64,000 bases of DNA from Planctomycetota bacterium (GCA_018242585.1 JAFEBQ010000007.1:105313-169312), one strand, 5' to 3'. Positions 8,565 to 17,003 are shown, counted from the stretch's first letter. A program made the numbers and translations. Notes: a model not told the origin generated them from the sequence alone.

Positions 8565-9786
8565 AACCGCTGAACTGCCGTTGAGCCTGTACCACTTGCT
8601 CGATCCCGAAGTGCTGGCGAACCCGTACCCGCTCTACGCTCGGCTGCGCAGTGAAAACCCGGTTCACTGGGATCCATACCTGCACGCGTGGATCGTCACG
8701 CGGTACGAAGACGTGATCACCGTGCTCAGCAAGTTCTCGGCTGAGCGCGCGCCGACGCCCGAGTTCTTTGCCGCGCTGGGCGCGCCCGAGGTGAGCCCGA
8801 TCGCGGCCGTGATGGTCAAGCAGATGCTGTTCCGCGACGGCGCGGCCCACTCGCGGTTGCGCAAGCTGGCCGCTGGGGCGTTTGTGCCGGCGCGGGTTCG
8901 CGTACTACATGATCGCATCCAGGAAATCGCCACCAAGCTGGTCGATGACATCATCGCCCGCGGCACGGGCCGGCTGGACATGCTGGCCGACTTTGCCGAG
9001 CCGCTGCCGGCGATCGTGACGGCCGAGATGCTGGGCGTGCCGGTTGAAGATCATCAGAACCTGAAGGATTGGTCGGTGACGTTTGCCGAAATGTTGGGCA
9101 ATTTTCAACACAATCCCGATCGGCTGCCCGGCGTGCAGCGCGCGGTCGAAAACCTGTCGGCTTACTTCCAAGAGCGCATCCGCGAGCAGCGCGTGACGCC
9201 GCGCGAGGGGTTGGTCCATACGTTGTTGAACGCCGAAATCGATGGTGACCGGCTGACCGAAGACGAAGTGATCGCCAACTGCATCGTCACGATGGTCGGC
9301 GGCCTGGAGACGACGACAAACCTGATCGGCAACGGCATGCTCTCGCTGCTGCGCAACCCGGACCAGATGGAACGCCTGCGCCGCGAGCCCGAGATCATGC
9401 CAGCCGCGGTCGAGGAGTTGTTGCGTTACGAAAGCCCAAGTCAGCACACGGCGCGCTTAGCGCCGGAGGACACGATGCTGGGCGGCAAGCTGATTCGCAA
9501 GCGGCAAGCGGTGATCGCCGTGATGGCGGCGGGCAACCGCGACCCCGAGCGGTTCCCCGAACCCGATCGACTTGACTTCGATCGCCCCGACAACCGGCAC
9601 CTGGCCTTTGGTTGGGCGGCCCACTTCTGCTTTGGCGCGCCGCTGGCGCGAATCGAAGCGGTGATCTCGTTCGAGACCTTGCTGCGGCGGTTCCCCGTGC
9701 TGGAACTGACCGATGAACCCTTGTCGTGGCGCGACAACTTGGGGCTGCGCGGCTTGCGATCCCTCCCTTTGACCTACCGCACCTAA
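8557..9786 (+). CDS. Cytochrome P450, probably acting on the carrier-bound amino acid
   Basis: A 409-residue bacterial class I P450. Visible landmarks are the I-helix MVGGLETTTNLIGN, the K-helix ExxR in EELLRYES, and the heme-binding loop FGWAAHFCFGAPLAR, where Cys is the thiolate ligand. The usual FGxGxHxC reads FGWAAHFC, so the second glycine is Ala. No N-terminal membrane anchor is seen, so it should be soluble and need a ferredoxin and reductase from elsewhere. I chose GTG 8557 (MVETAELPLS), which has GGAG 8 bp upstream. It overlaps the A-PCP stop by 8 bp, so translation is coupled. That coupling supports a joint reaction, most simply beta-hydroxylation of leucyl-PCP, which is inference. 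Confidence 0.93.
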   Translation: MVETAELPLSLYHLLDPEVLANPYPLYARLRSENPVHWDPYLHAWIVTRYEDVITVLSKFSAERAPTPEFFAALGAPEVSPIAAVMVKQMLFRDGAAHSRLRKLAAGAFVPARVRVLHDRIQEIATKLVDDIIARGTGRLDMLADFAEPLPAIVTAEMLGVPVEDHQNLKDWSVTFAEMLGNFQHNPDRLPGVQRAVENLSAYFQERIREQRVTPREGLVHTLLNAEIDGDRLTEDEVIANCIVTMVGGLETTTNLIGNGMLSLLRNPDQMERLRREPEIMPAAVEELLRYESPSQHTARLAPEDTMLGGKLIRKRQAVIAVMAAGNRDPERFPEPDRLDFDRPDNRHLAFGWAAHFCFGAPLARIEAVISFETLLRRFPVLELTDEPLSWRDNLGLRGLRSLPLTYRT

Positions 9787-9788
9787 GC

Positions 9789-10910
9789 ATGTCCACCGCC
9801 ACGCTCACTCGATCGCCGCGCATTCGTCTGGCCACGCTGGACGAGTACGATCAGATTTCGCGCGTCGAGTGGCAGAACTCGCTGGGGAGCTTGCAAGAGA
9901 GCGACTGGCGCGATCTGTGGCTGAAGAACCCGGTCTGGCCGCGCGTGAAGGACCATTGGCCGGTGGGCTGGGTGCTGGAAAGCGTCGACGGTCGCATTGT
10001 TGGCACATTGATCAACGTGCCGTCGTTGTATCAATTCCGCGGGCGCGAACTGCTGTGCGCTAACGGGCGCGGCTGGGCCGTCGACGTCGATCATCGCGCG
10101 TTCGCGCTGGCCTTGATGGGGGAATACTTCGGCCAGGCCGACGTCGATCTGTTCATCAACACGACCGTGGGGCCGAATGCCGCGCCGCTAATCAGTCAAC
10201 TGAGCGATCGTATTCCGTGCGGCGACTTTCAGACGCTTCCCTATTACGCCACGTCGCATCGCCGGCTGGCGATCAAAGGACTGAACAAGCTGCGTTTGCC
10301 GTGCGCGAACCTGCTCAGCTATCCGGCCGCGGCGGCCATCGGACTGGTCGATCGGCTGCGCCTGAGCCGCATTCCGTCAGCGCCACGCGGCGTGACGATC
10401 GAAATGCTCGATCACTTCGACGCGCGGTTCGACCCGTTCTGGCAAGAGCTGGTCGCGCGGAACCCGAACATTTTGCTGTCGGCCCGCGATAGCGCTGCGC
10501 TGAACTGGCACTTTACCGGCCCGATTCGACGTCACGACTTGTGGGTCGTCGCCGCGGTTCGCGATGGATTGCTGCGGGCCTGGTGCGTGATTAAGCGGCA
10601 AGACCCGGGCGAGGCGATGCGGCGCATGCGGCTGATCGACTTCCAGACCGTCGAGCCCGAGGTCGATCATCTGGCCGGCTTGTTGCGAGCGGCGCTGGCG
10701 CGCTGCCGGCGCGAGCGCTACGACGTGCTCGAACATTTGGGGGCCGGGCTGCCACAGGTGGCGACGTTTGAACGCCATGCGCCGTATCGCCGCGGCCTGG
10801 CGTGCTGGCCCTTCTACTATCGCGCGGTCGATCCGGCGCTGGATGCCGAGTTGGCCAATCCTGAACTGTGGGCGCCATCGACGTACGACGGCGACTCGAG
10901 CTACGAATAA
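9789..10910 (+). CDS. GNAT-like acyltransferase family protein, third gene of the A-PCP/P450 operon
   Basis: A 373-residue protein starting at ATG 9789, 2 bp after the P450 stop (TAAGCATG), so cotranscription is nearly certain. The N-terminal part reads like a GNAT fold: IRLATLDEYDQISRVEWQNSL, then GWVLESVDGRIVGTLINVPSLYQFRGREL as the central strands, and the later FINTTVGPNAAPLISQL. The C-terminal half (DLWVVAAVRDGLLRAWCVIKR, then a Cys/Arg-rich helix) looks like a second, degenerate GNAT-type domain. I do not recognise a close family. In this operon it could release the modified aminoacyl group from the carrier by transfer to an amine or alcohol, or acylate it. That role is inference only. 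Confidence 0.68.
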   Translation: MSTATLTRSPRIRLATLDEYDQISRVEWQNSLGSLQESDWRDLWLKNPVWPRVKDHWPVGWVLESVDGRIVGTLINVPSLYQFRGRELLCANGRGWAVDVDHRAFALALMGEYFGQADVDLFINTTVGPNAAPLISQLSDRIPCGDFQTLPYYATSHRRLAIKGLNKLRLPCANLLSYPAAAAIGLVDRLRLSRIPSAPRGVTIEMLDHFDARFDPFWQELVARNPNILLSARDSAALNWHFTGPIRRHDLWVVAAVRDGLLRAWCVIKRQDPGEAMRRMRLIDFQTVEPEVDHLAGLLRAALARCRRERYDVLEHLGAGLPQVATFERHAPYRRGLACWPFYYRAVDPALDAELANPELWAPSTYDGDSSYE

Positions 10911-10930
10911 CTGCGCCGCGTCACGCGCCG

Positions 10931-11851
10931 TTATGGCGTTTTCTTTACTTGCGGCTCGACGGCCCCGGGCTCGAACGTAGCCAGATCGGGCAGCGTCACG
11001 CGCACACCGTCGCTCGGCACGTCCACCTTTGCCGACCAGACGACGCCGTTCAGGATCAGCGTGCGTAGATTGTCGTCGTGCCAATTGCGATAGAAGTGCG
11101 GCATGACCACTCCCACGCCCCGCCCGCCGTCGGCGCGCGACACGGCCCAGGCCACCGTCTCGCGCTTCGGCTCTTCGGGGGGCAGCATCGACGTCGCCAG
11201 CGCCGTGACGTTCGGCATGGGACCGTTTGGCCCGAAGTAATTGTTGTAGTAAGGCTCGTCGCGCAGGCTGAACGACTTCCAGCCGCGCAGCACGGGATGA
11301 TCCCCAGTGCCGGGGTCGATGGCGCAGTTGAACACCTTGGCGACCGACTTGTGGTGCGGGCAGCCGGTGGCAAAGTAGCCCCCCATCCAACGCAACAGCG
11401 GATGATCGCCGTCGGGCTTCACGTGCTTGGCAGTCAGGCCGGTCGCATAGTGGTAGCAAACCAGCCCACAGCACCGGTCCATCATCCGGGGCAAGTCGGC
11501 CATGATCCGGTCACGCTCGGGCATTTCCTCGCCCGGGAAACGATCGCCCGAAAAGACGACCGAAGCCACGCGGTCGAGTAACTGTGAATCAGTGGGCCAG
11601 GTGGTGACGACTTCGGCCGTGATGCCGCGAACATTGTCGGCATGTTCCAGGCAATGCTTCACCAGCTTGGCGCTGGCCAGCACCTCGTGCGAGCCCGGCG
11701 GATGCTTGCTCGGCCCCACGACGATCAACACGTGCGCCGGCGTGCTTTGAGCAGCGGCGTTCGCCGAGACGAGCGACACCATGCCCAGCGTCGCGACCAG
11801 CGCGGCAATCATCGTTCGAGCAGCATTCGTCGCCATGATTCGCATACTCAT
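10931..11851 (-). CDS. Secreted ThuA-domain protein
   Basis: A 306-residue protein with a signal peptide (ARTMIAALVATLGMVSLVSANAAA). The mature part follows the ThuA-like class I glutamine amidotransferase fold: HVLIVVGPSKHPPGSHE, DSQLLDRVASVVFSGD, CCGLVCYHYATGL, and the conserved HPVLRGWKSFSLRDEPYY near the C-terminal third. The family was first tied to trehalose utilisation, but in planctomycetes many secreted members have no assigned substrate. There are three in-frame ATGs within 16 bp (11851, 11845, 11836) and no clear ribosome binding site to decide between them. It converges on the GNAT-like gene with only 20 bp between the stops. Confidence 0.88.
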   Translation of the reverse strand: MSMRIMATNAARTMIAALVATLGMVSLVSANAAAQSTPAHVLIVVGPSKHPPGSHEVLASAKLVKHCLEHADNVRGITAEVVTTWPTDSQLLDRVASVVFSGDRFPGEEMPERDRIMADLPRMMDRCCGLVCYHYATGLTAKHVKPDGDHPLLRWMGGYFATGCPHHKSVAKVFNCAIDPGTGDHPVLRGWKSFSLRDEPYYNNYFGPNGPMPNVTALATSMLPPEEPKRETVAWAVSRADGGRGVGVVMPHFYRNWHDDNLRTLILNGVVWSAKVDVPSDGVRVTLPDLATFEPGAVEPQVKKTP

Positions 11852-11881
11852 CAGTCGTTAGCAGTTTGCCAGCGGACATTA

Positions 11882-11904
11882 GCCCCCGGTCAATGACCGG
11901 GGGC
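11882..11904. repeat. 23-bp palindromic repeat, family P, copy A
   Basis: A perfect palindrome with arms GCCCCCGGTCA and TGACCGGGGGC around a single central base. In this copy the conserved TTA flank is on the left, so the copy lies in the opposite orientation to copies B-E. There is no T-tract, so it is not a classical terminator. Confidence 0.9.
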
Positions 11905-11944
11905 GTACGAGCATCAATCTCGTCTATCTCTCGCCGAAATCAGT

Positions 11945-12060
11945 GGGTAGCACCGACAACTAGTTGTCGGTGTCGCGCAGCGACAAGAGGACAATGGAGA
12001 ATCGAACCAAACCCTCTTGCGGCTCCGCCGCCCGGACAAGCAAGTTGTCCGGGCCACCCC
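11945..12060. repeat. Multi-hairpin structured repeat, family S, copy 1
   Basis: About 116 bp bounded by GGGTAGC and GCCACCC. Inside are a 5' hairpin (CCGACAACTAGTTGTCGG), a small TCGC/GCGA hairpin, an outer pairing CAAGAGG with CCTCTTG, a GCGGC-tcc-GCCGC hairpin, and a 3' hairpin with arms CCCGGACAA/TTGTCCGGG. It is very similar to copy 2 (52964-53079) and shares architecture but not stem sequence with copy 3 (19225-19334). It lies between the start of the ThuA gene and the stop of the aldo/keto reductase gene. Confidence 0.88.
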
Positions 12061-12083
12061 ACATACTTCGTGTCGCCGTCAGT

Positions 12084-13061
12084 TTAACCCGCCGCCGCCA
12101 ATGCCGTCCCATGCACGCCAAGCAAGCCATCGATCTCACTCAAATCATCGCCGCTCAATTGCCAATCGCCGGCGGCTGCGGTCTCTTCAATCTGCGCCGG
12201 GCGGCGGGCTCCGACGATGGCCGCGGTCACTTCGCCGCGCCGCAGCACCCAGGCGAGGGCCACGTGCGCCACCGTGTGGCCGTGCCGAGCGGCAATCTGG
12301 CGCAAGCCCTCGACCAGCGCCAAGTTGGCCGACAGCTTCGGCTCGTGAAACTGCACGTCGTTCCGGCGGTGATCTTCGGCCGCGAGTTGTTCGATCCACT
12401 CGTGCGTGATCTTGCCGGTGAGCAGCCCCTTTTGCATCGGGCTATAGGCCACGACGCCAATCTGGTTCGCTCCGCAAAACGGCAACAGCTCGGCCTCGAC
12501 GCCGCGGGCCAGCATGCTGTACGGCGGCTGCAACGACGCGATCGGGTGAAGCTGCTGGATTCGCTTGAGTTGGGCCACGCTGAAGTTGCTGACGCCGCCG
12601 TAACGAATCTTGCCGGCGCGGACCAGGTCGGCCACCACGCCCCAAGCTTCTTCGATGTCCTCGTCGGGCTGCGGCCAGTGCATCTGATACAGGTCGATCA
12701 CATCGACCCCCAACCGGCGCAAGCTGGCCTCGACCTCGGCCATCACACTGGCCCGCTTCAGGCGTGGGAACAACTGCCGCTGCTCGTCCCAACAGCGGCC
12801 GCACTTGGTGGCGACGATCGGGCGTTGCTTCAAGCCGCGTAGGGCACGGCCGACCACTTCTTCGCAATGCCCCAGCCCGTAGGCCGGAGCGGTGTCGATC
12901 CAGTTGATGCCCACGTCGAGGGCGCGGTGAATCGTGCGGATCGATTCCTCGTCGTCCTGCGGCCCCCAGCCGAACTTCCAATTGCCACCCCCAATGGCCC
13001 AAGTACCCAGGCCGATGCGAGTGAGTTCCAGCGACGTGTTGCCAAGCCGTTTGGTGAGCAT
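12084..13061 (-). CDS. Aldo/keto reductase
   Basis: A 325-residue NAD(P)H-dependent oxidoreductase with a TIM-barrel fold. The catalytic tetrad is visible: Asp and Tyr in IDTAPAYGLG, Lys in VATKCG, and His in YQMHWPQP. VVAYSPMQKGLLTG and the C-terminal VGARRPAQIEE form the expected nucleotide-binding part. It is closest in style to the YghZ/Gpr-like AKRs that act on aldehydes or sugars, but the substrate cannot be read. ATG 13061 gives MLTKRLGNTSLELTRIGLGTW, the usual N-terminus. Structured repeats flank it on both sides. Confidence 0.94.
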   Translation of the reverse strand: MLTKRLGNTSLELTRIGLGTWAIGGGNWKFGWGPQDDEESIRTIHRALDVGINWIDTAPAYGLGHCEEVVGRALRGLKQRPIVATKCGRCWDEQRQLFPRLKRASVMAEVEASLRRLGVDVIDLYQMHWPQPDEDIEEAWGVVADLVRAGKIRYGGVSNFSVAQLKRIQQLHPIASLQPPYSMLARGVEAELLPFCGANQIGVVAYSPMQKGLLTGKITHEWIEQLAAEDHRRNDVQFHEPKLSANLALVEGLRQIAARHGHTVAHVALAWVLRRGEVTAAIVGARRPAQIEETAAAGDWQLSGDDLSEIDGLLGVHGTALAAAG

Positions 13062-13179
13062 GCGAGTGAGAACCTGCGGGCGGTGTGGGTGGCGAGAAAG
13101 TTGAAGGAGGGCAGTGCAAACCGCTTCGATTTACCTTGGCAGCCCGGGCAGGTCAACCGTCTGGGCGTTTTGCTGCCTG

Positions 13180-13284
13180 GTAGGGTGCTCTGTGAGCACC
13201 GTTTTTTCAATTCTTGGCCGTGCCCGATCGCGCCAAGTTGTTCGGCTCGCAGCGCGATGATTTGGTGCCCACAGGGCACCCTAC
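13180..13284. repeat. Hairpin-ended repeat of the GTAGGGTGC family
   Basis: It starts with GTAGGGTGC and ends with the reverse complement GCACCCTAC. The left hairpin is GGTGCTC-tgt-GAGCACC and the right is GGTGCCC-aca-GGGCACC, so the variable pair is changed on both arms. A middle stem pairs CTTGGC with GCCAAG. It lies between the aldo/keto reductase start and the stop of the next minus-strand gene. A half copy occurs at 19372-19392. Confidence 0.8.
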
Positions 13285-13300
13285 AAAGACCTCGCCTCTT

Positions 13301-13582
13301 CTACAAATGCACCGGCACGAAGCGTTGCTGTTCGTCGGGCAGGCGCGGGGCAGGGGGGTCGAGCCAGGGAATCGGCTCCTGCCGGGCGGTGTGTTCGCGG
13401 ACCCGATTTTTGAATTCGGTGACCACCGTGCCAAGCGCCATCCGCTCGTTGGCCGCCGTGCATTCGATGCCATCCAGATTCGCGACTCGAGCGCGCACAC
13501 GCCCCTCGGCGATTTGGGCGACGTACACCGTGCAGCCGAACACCGGCACATTGGCCATCGGGAAGTTGCCTTCGTTGCTCAT
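13301..13582 (-). CDS. Small conserved-looking hypothetical protein (93 aa)
   Basis: The frame encodes MSNEGNFPMANVPVFGCTVY followed by VAQIAEGRVRARVANLDGIEC, an Asn-Glu-Arg helix (NERMALGTVVTEFKNRV) and a Pro-rich end (IPWLDPPAPRLPDEQQ). It looks like a small alpha/beta domain rather than random sequence. There is no signal peptide and no known motif. GGGTGA lies upstream of ATG 13582 as a weak ribosome binding site. It ends 17 bp before the hairpin-ended repeat. I do not know its function. Confidence 0.62.
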   Translation of the reverse strand: MSNEGNFPMANVPVFGCTVYVAQIAEGRVRARVANLDGIECTAANERMALGTVVTEFKNRVREHTARQEPIPWLDPPAPRLPDEQQRFVPVHL

Positions 13583-13599
13583 GCACCGTCACCCGCCCA

Positions 13600-14211
13600 C
13601 TAGGGTTTCTGTTCCAGCCATTGCACCGCGTCAGCGATCACGTACTTACCCTCGGTGCCGTCGGTGCCGATGCGAACCCAGCCGTTGCGCCCCGCGCGAA
13701 ACCTGAACACCCCCAGCGTGCGGAACAGCCGGCCATGCTCGGGCACTTCCTGCTGGTTGATGCGAACGACTGTCTCGCCGTCGGCATGGTGAATGGTGAC
13801 GGGCGTGTTGGTGGCCCGGCGGACATTGTAACAGTGGGCCAGCCGCACCTCGTACCGGCCATCGCGCGGCAAGTCGGGCGTGAAGGTGACCGACTTCTGA
13901 CCTTTGCCGTCCTTCTGATCGTGCAGATAGCCCAGCCCGACGTGCGGCGGCGTATGGGTCGAGTATTGCCAGGTGCCGACCAGCGTGGCAGCCGTCTCGT
14001 CAACGACAATGCCCGGCAGCGCCGCCGGATCGGCGACAATGAAGGGCACAAGTTCAGGCTTGTCGACTTCGCCCGGCGCGTGTGAATTGGCCACGGCTTG
14101 CGGATGGGGCTTTAACTGGGTAGCCGGCTCGGCGGGCTCGGCGCCGACTGATGAGAAGGCGAGCACAAGCAACATCAAAACCGACAGTAGTGCGACCGCT
14201 TTCAACGACAT
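13600..14211 (-). CDS. Secreted protein with golvesin/xanthan-lyase C-terminal-like domain
   Basis: A 203-residue protein starting at ATG 14211 with a clear signal peptide (MSLKAVALLSVLMLLVLAFS, then SVGAEP). The mature domain has the pattern of the golvesin/xanthan lyase C-terminal beta-sandwich: GTWQYSTHTPPHVGLGYLHD, VTFTPDLPRDGRYEVRLAHC, NTPVTIHHADG, VVRINQQ, LGVFRFRAGRNGWVRIGTDG and YVIADAVQWL. Such domains usually sit at the end of larger secreted oxidoreductases or lyases, so a free-standing one is of note. It may bind polysaccharide, which would fit the sulfatase next door. The frame extends further upstream but that part has no protein-like character. Confidence 0.85.
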   Translation of the reverse strand: MSLKAVALLSVLMLLVLAFSSVGAEPAEPATQLKPHPQAVANSHAPGEVDKPELVPFIVADPAALPGIVVDETAATLVGTWQYSTHTPPHVGLGYLHDQKDGKGQKSVTFTPDLPRDGRYEVRLAHCYNVRRATNTPVTIHHADGETVVRINQQEVPEHGRLFRTLGVFRFRAGRNGWVRIGTDGTEGKYVIADAVQWLEQKP

Positions 14212-14407
14212 TGATACGAGAATCCACAAGACTTTGGCCGATCGGCGAGGGACGGGGCTATTGTAGCTTCCCTCGGGATGGTCTGAAGCCAGACATTGCA
14301 CCAAATAAACACCCTGTTCGGCGCGTCTTTCTTTCCGTGGCGAGGGCGTTTTCGCCGGGCCGCTAGCTGTTGGGCATCGTTCCGAACTTCCCATGCGCGG
14401 GGATCTT

Positions 14408-15841
14408 ATGCGTCGTGAATTTCGATTCCTGGTCGGTTCGCTCGTCGGTGTTGCCTTCGCGGTCAGCCTGTTGAGTTCAGCGGCGTCGACCGCCTGGGCC
14501 GCCAATGCCTCGGGCAAGCCGAACATTGTAGTCATCGTGGCCGACGACTTGGGGAATCGTGACCTCGGGGTGCAAGGTTGCACCGACTGCCCGACGCCGC
14601 ACATTGACTCGCTGGCCGCCGGCGGCATTCGCTGCACCAACGGTTACGTCAGCGGACCCTATTGCAGCCCGACCCGCGCCGGGCTGTTGACCGGGCGTTA
14701 TCAGCAACGCTTTGGCCACGAGTTCAACCCCGGTCCGCCGGGGGAACCGGGCGAAGAAGTCAAAGGGCTCGATCTGAATCAGGTCACGCTGGCCGACCGG
14801 TTGCGCGCGGCGGGTTACGCGACCGGCATGGTCGGCAAGTGGCACCTGGGGGCCACGCCGCAGTTCCATCCCACGCAGCGCGGCTTTCAAGAATACTTCG
14901 GCTTCCTCGGCGGCGCGCTGACGTACCTGCCCGACAGGCCCAAGGGGAAAGACAACATCTATCGTGGCACCGAGCCGGTGAAGGAGACCGAGTACCTGAC
15001 CGACGCCTTCGCGCGCGAGGCGGTCGCCTATATCGACCGGCACGCGAAGGAGCCGTTCTTCTTGTACCTGACCTTCAACGCGGTTCACACGCCGATGGAA
15101 GCGACCGACAAGTACCTGGCACGCTTCGCCAAGATCGAAGATCAGCGCCGGCGCACCTATTGCGCCATGTTGTCGGCGATGGACGACGCGGTGGGGCAGG
15201 TACTTGGCAAGCTGCGCACCGCGGGCATCGAAGAGAACACACTGATCTTTTTTGTCAGCGACAACGGTGGCCCAAGCGGTGCCAACGGCTCGATCAATCT
15301 GCCGCTGCGTGGCAACAAAGCGACGACTTGGGAAGGGGGCGTGCGGGTGCCGTACCTGGTCCAGTGGAAAGCCCGGCTGCCGCAAGGCAAGACCTACGAT
15401 CAACCGGTGATCCAGCTCGACTTCCTGCCCACGGCGCTGGCCGCCGCCGGCAGTACGACCACGCCGGCCGACAAGCTGGACGGGGTTGACTTGTTGCCGT
15501 ACCTGGCGGGCGAGAAGTCCGGTGCGCCGCACGCGGCCCTATACTGGCGGTTTGGCGAGCAGATGGCGATTCGCAAGGGCGATTGGAAGCTGCTGCGCGC
15601 GCCGAACGACGGCGCCACGCGAGGCGGACTGAACCGCGAGATGACGTCGGGCATGTTGGTGAACCTGGCCAACGACATTGGCGAAGAGCACGACGTGGCA
15701 TCGGCCAATCCCGATAAGGCCCGCGAGTTGCAGGCCGCCTGGGACGCGTGGAACAAGGACAACGTACCGGCCAAGTGGGGCCCCGCGGCCAAGAAGAAGC
15801 AACCGCAGCCGGCCGCGAGGAAGCGAAAACGGACGGCGTGA
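14408..15841 (+). CDS. Secreted type I sulfatase
   Basis: A 477-residue sulfatase with a signal peptide (FLVGSLVGVAFAVSLLSSAA, then STAWAA). The core begins KPNIVVIVADDLGNRDLG. The formylglycine cysteine is Cys86 in CSPTRAGLLTG. Other motifs are MVGKWHLG, FLYLTFNAVHTPME and FFVSDNGGP. The C-terminus ends in a Lys/Arg/Pro-rich tail (KKKQPQPAARKRKRTA), which is unusual. ATG 14408 follows GGGGA at 5 bp; ATG 14393 upstream would add five residues. It diverges from the golvesin-like gene, and the two may act on the same polysaccharide. It converges on the DTW gene with a 28-bp gap. Confidence 0.93.
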   Translation: MRREFRFLVGSLVGVAFAVSLLSSAASTAWAANASGKPNIVVIVADDLGNRDLGVQGCTDCPTPHIDSLAAGGIRCTNGYVSGPYCSPTRAGLLTGRYQQRFGHEFNPGPPGEPGEEVKGLDLNQVTLADRLRAAGYATGMVGKWHLGATPQFHPTQRGFQEYFGFLGGALTYLPDRPKGKDNIYRGTEPVKETEYLTDAFAREAVAYIDRHAKEPFFLYLTFNAVHTPMEATDKYLARFAKIEDQRRRTYCAMLSAMDDAVGQVLGKLRTAGIEENTLIFFVSDNGGPSGANGSINLPLRGNKATTWEGGVRVPYLVQWKARLPQGKTYDQPVIQLDFLPTALAAAGSTTTPADKLDGVDLLPYLAGEKSGAPHAALYWRFGEQMAIRKGDWKLLRAPNDGATRGGLNREMTSGMLVNLANDIGEEHDVASANPDKARELQAAWDAWNKDNVPAKWGPAAKKKQPQPAARKRKRTA

Positions 15842-15869
15842 GCGATTAGAAGATGCCGGCCCCAAGCTG

Positions 15870-17003
15870 TTACAAGTGGTTCAGGTACTTCACATAGGCA
15901 ATCGTCCACGCCAGTCGTCGACCAGCGCGTCCTGGCAGGCACGTCGCCCCGGCCGGCAGCGCGGCGGCCAGCGTGTCGTCATCGAGCGCGTCGAACGGCC
16001 AGGGAGATTGCATGTCGATGCTCTTGAGCAACAGCCAGCGGCCGGGATCGTGGCCGACGTGACTCAGTAGTCGTGGCGTGCTCTGGTTAAACGCCACCAG
16101 CAAGTCATCGGGCCGCACAAACGCTCGCCAGCGATCTTCAAACTCGCCGAGCGTCGCCCCGCCGGCAAAGGTCTCGGCCGGTAGCGCCAGGTGTCCGAGA
16201 AACGCATTGGACAAGGGACTCATCGGCGCGAGCGCGCAACAAAGCCGCTCGCCGCTGCCAATCCGCTCGGCCACCCAATAGAGCGGCGCTAGCGAGTTGG
16301 GGTCACAGCCTCGCCCTCCCTGGGCCGACTCGCCATACGCGACAACCACGTGATCCAAGCTCCCCAGCAAGGCCGCGGGCACATTGCCGAGCGCGGGCCG
16401 GCGGCGCTTGGTGTGCCGCTCGCGGCATTCGACTTTGGGATGGGACAATTGCCGCTCGACCATCACGTTGAAAGCGTTTAACAACTCAGCCAACCCGACG
16501 GTCGCCGGCTCACAAGCGGTGAGCGCCGCCACCGCGGCCTCGACGGTCGACAGCGCCAGCGGGTTGGGCTGGCGGCGGATGCGGAACCGGCTGGGCTGTT
16601 GTGGCGTGAGCTGGAAGCGCGGCAACGTCCGCAGCGCAGGGATATCGCGGAGCAAGGTCTTGGCATGGTGCCAGGTCCCGTCCAGGATCACCAATTGCTC
16701 GGGCAGCGCGTCGCGCGGCACGGCATCGAGCGTCAACGAATCGGGCTCCGGATACAGCAAACCGGCGCGGGGTGCCAAGGACAGCCTGCCGGCCAGTTCG
16801 CCTGGATGACCGATCAAGAGTTGCGAATTGCGCAGCGCTCGGTGGACCATCCGCGCCGTGTTGAAGGGATGAAACCGCTCGCGCGCGTGTTGAACAATGA
16901 GCACCTGGGTGCGATTGTCGATTTGCGGCACGGCGTCGCAATAGCATTCATGGCGCGGCCTGAAGCATGCGTAGCAACGCTTGCTCGTCGCCGGTTCTGC
17001 CAT
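15870..17003 (-). CDS. DTW-domain protein (tRNA acp3U transferase-like, TapT family) with extra C-terminal domain
   Basis: A 377-residue protein. Residues 1-200 match the DTW family, which moves the aminocarboxypropyl group of SAM to uridine in tRNA. Visible are a zinc-type cluster C10-x2-C13-x6-C20-x-C22, the DTW motif D108-G-T-W111, and SRFRIRRQPNPLALSTVEA. Known members are about 200-250 residues long. Here about 170 further residues follow, starting HVVVAYGESAQGG and running through LLKSIDMQSPWPFDALDDD to WTIAYVKYLNHL. I do not recognise this part. Its strand pattern faintly recalls an exonuclease-like fold, but acidic residues are not clearly conserved. I chose ATG 17003; a GTG at 17030 is possible. 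The helicase gene ends 40 bp upstream on the same strand. Confidence 0.85.
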   Translation of the reverse strand: MAEPATSKRCYACFRPRHECYCDAVPQIDNRTQVLIVQHARERFHPFNTARMVHRALRNSQLLIGHPGELAGRLSLAPRAGLLYPEPDSLTLDAVPRDALPEQLVILDGTWHHAKTLLRDIPALRTLPRFQLTPQQPSRFRIRRQPNPLALSTVEAAVAALTACEPATVGLAELLNAFNVMVERQLSHPKVECRERHTKRRRPALGNVPAALLGSLDHVVVAYGESAQGGRGCDPNSLAPLYWVAERIGSGERLCCALAPMSPLSNAFLGHLALPAETFAGGATLGEFEDRWRAFVRPDDLLVAFNQSTPRLLSHVGHDPGRWLLLKSIDMQSPWPFDALDDDTLAAALPAGATCLPGRAGRRLAWTIAYVKYLNHL

